Assembly: GCA_910577685.1 (NCBI GenBank)
Contig: CAJTOH010000053.1
Location: 1-23,303, forward strand
DNA: 23,303 bases
DNA from: an uncultured Dorea sp.
Lineage (GTDB): Bacteria > Bacillota > Clostridia > Lachnospirales > Lachnospiraceae
Reading direction: 5' to 3'
A program made the position numbers and the translations under genes. The notes under the pieces were generated by a model. It was not told where the DNA came from, made no database searches, and was given only the letters and a program-made list of their open reading frames with translations. Shown piece by piece: positions 22,625 to 23,303 of the stretch (the first letter of the stretch is position 1; every line of letters starts with the position of its first letter).

Positions 22625-23183
22625 AGTGGTATTTCGATTGTGGACGATTACGGATTATGAAAAAGAAGAACAGTTCTTAAAGGACCAGCATCGAAAAGGA
22701 TGGAAGTTCACAAGATACCTGATTCCGGGATTCTACTTATTTGATAGGTGCGAACCGGGCGAGGTGGTGTACAGAGTGGACTTTGACAATGCGGCAGAGA
22801 GAGAGAAGAGCGAATATTTGCAGATGTACCGAGATTATGGATGGGAATATGTGTCTGAGGCAAATCGTTTCCGCTTTTTCCGAAAGCCTGCAGACAGTAC
22901 GGAGAAGAAAGAAAACGAGATTTTCAGTGACGATGAATCAAAACTTGAGATGATTGACCGAATTTTCAGGAGAAGAATGATACCGCTTCTGTGCGTGTTC
23001 CTGTTTTGCCTGCTGCCCCAGCTTTTCATCCAGTATATGATGTGGCTTGAGTATGGGAGGATAGCGCAGAAGGTATTGACCGTTATCTTCTGCGTCCTTT
23101 TTGTATTGTATATGTGGCTGTTTATCCACTGCGGAAGGGGAATCCGCAGATTAAAGCGGAAATATAAAAAATGTGGTCCATAA
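22614..23183 (+). CDS. DUF2812 domain membrane protein
   Basis: 189 residues from the ATG at 22614, nine bases after AAAGGAG; an ATG at 22608 is only three bases from that site. Residues 1-92 are the DUF2812 domain (DYEKEEQFLKDQHRKGWKF, GFYLFDRCEPGEVVYRVDF, YLQMYRDYGWEYV, FRFFRKP). A charged linker follows, then two hydrophobic helices at about 122-145 and 153-173 and a basic tail (RRLKRKYKK). The N-terminal domain should be cytoplasmic. Its function is not established; genomic pairing with PadR suggests that it modulates or is controlled by the regulator. It is co-transcribed with the third PadR gene. Confidence 0.9.
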   Translation: MADRVVFRLWTITDYEKEEQFLKDQHRKGWKFTRYLIPGFYLFDRCEPGEVVYRVDFDNAAEREKSEYLQMYRDYGWEYVSEANRFRFFRKPADSTEKKENEIFSDDESKLEMIDRIFRRRMIPLLCVFLFCLLPQLFIQYMMWLEYGRIAQKVLTVIFCVLFVLYMWLFIHCGRGIRRLKRKYKKCGP

Positions 23184-23263
23184 GGCGTGATATGCGTTGA
23201 TACAGGCGGGAAAATATGATATCCTTGGCAAAGAAAGCCGGACTTTTTGGGGTAGTGTAAAGT

Positions 23264-23300
23264 AGCCTATGAAAAACTGGAGTCAAAAAAATAGGCTCCA
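23264..23300. repeat. Nested inverted repeats at the window end
   Basis: AGCCTAT (23264-23270) pairs with ATAGGCT (23291-23297), and TGGAG (23278-23282) pairs with CTCCA (23296-23300); the two stems share bases and exclude each other. On the minus strand the inner stem is followed by GTTTTT, so it may be a terminator for a gene beyond the window, or the end of a mobile element. Confidence 0.5.
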
Positions 23301-23303
23301 TTA

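Overview
The window looks like chromosomal DNA of an anaerobic gut Firmicute, most likely a Lachnospiraceae. This rests on the gene order rho-rpmE-DUF1385-prmC-prfA, the holA-lepA-hemW block, a DUF4364/TIGR01212 pair, strong GGAGG-type ribosome sites, frequent GTG/TTG starts and TATAAT-type promoters. The assignment is inferred from gene content; no rRNA, tRNA, CRISPR array or complete transposase is visible.

Layout. (1) 1-1880: the C-terminal half of a DMT/EamA exporter with a terminator; a 103-bp imperfect palindrome resembling a MITE; then, on the minus strand, a barnase-type RNase carried on a lipoprotein signal plus acidic linker, followed by its barstar inhibitor. (2) 1880-3610, minus strand: a PadR regulator coupled to a HAAS/DUF1700-like membrane protein with an NfeD-like C-terminus, then a second, stand-alone PadR paralogue. 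(3) 3700-8860, plus strand: an FMN-dependent 2-hydroxy-acid dehydrogenase with an N-terminal cysteine cluster, then holA (replication), lepA (translation) and hemW (radical SAM heme chaperone-like). (4) 8930-12800: an XRE regulator, a two-gene split chromate transporter, and a DUF4364 / TIGR01212 radical SAM pair. (5) 12880-17920: divergent promoters, then rho, rpmE behind a structured leader, a DUF1385 membrane protein, and overlapping prmC and prfA. PrmC methylates the GGQ of RF1, so enzyme and substrate are translationally linked. (6) 17970-23303: an orphan GHKL sensor kinase, a Xaa-Pro aminopeptidase, a convergent CPBP membrane protease, and a third PadR regulator overlapping a DUF2812 membrane protein. 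The window ends in an unexplained nested inverted repeat.

The most interesting accessory material is the membrane-tethered barnase/barstar pair and the set of three PadR units. Two of the PadR units drive membrane proteins whose start codons overlap the regulator stop. The promoters of those two units share the 14-mer TTGACATATATCGA, although the regulators are divergent in sequence and about 19 kb apart. This suggests a family of small envelope-sensing regulator/membrane-protein modules. Most of the remaining window is conserved housekeeping DNA.
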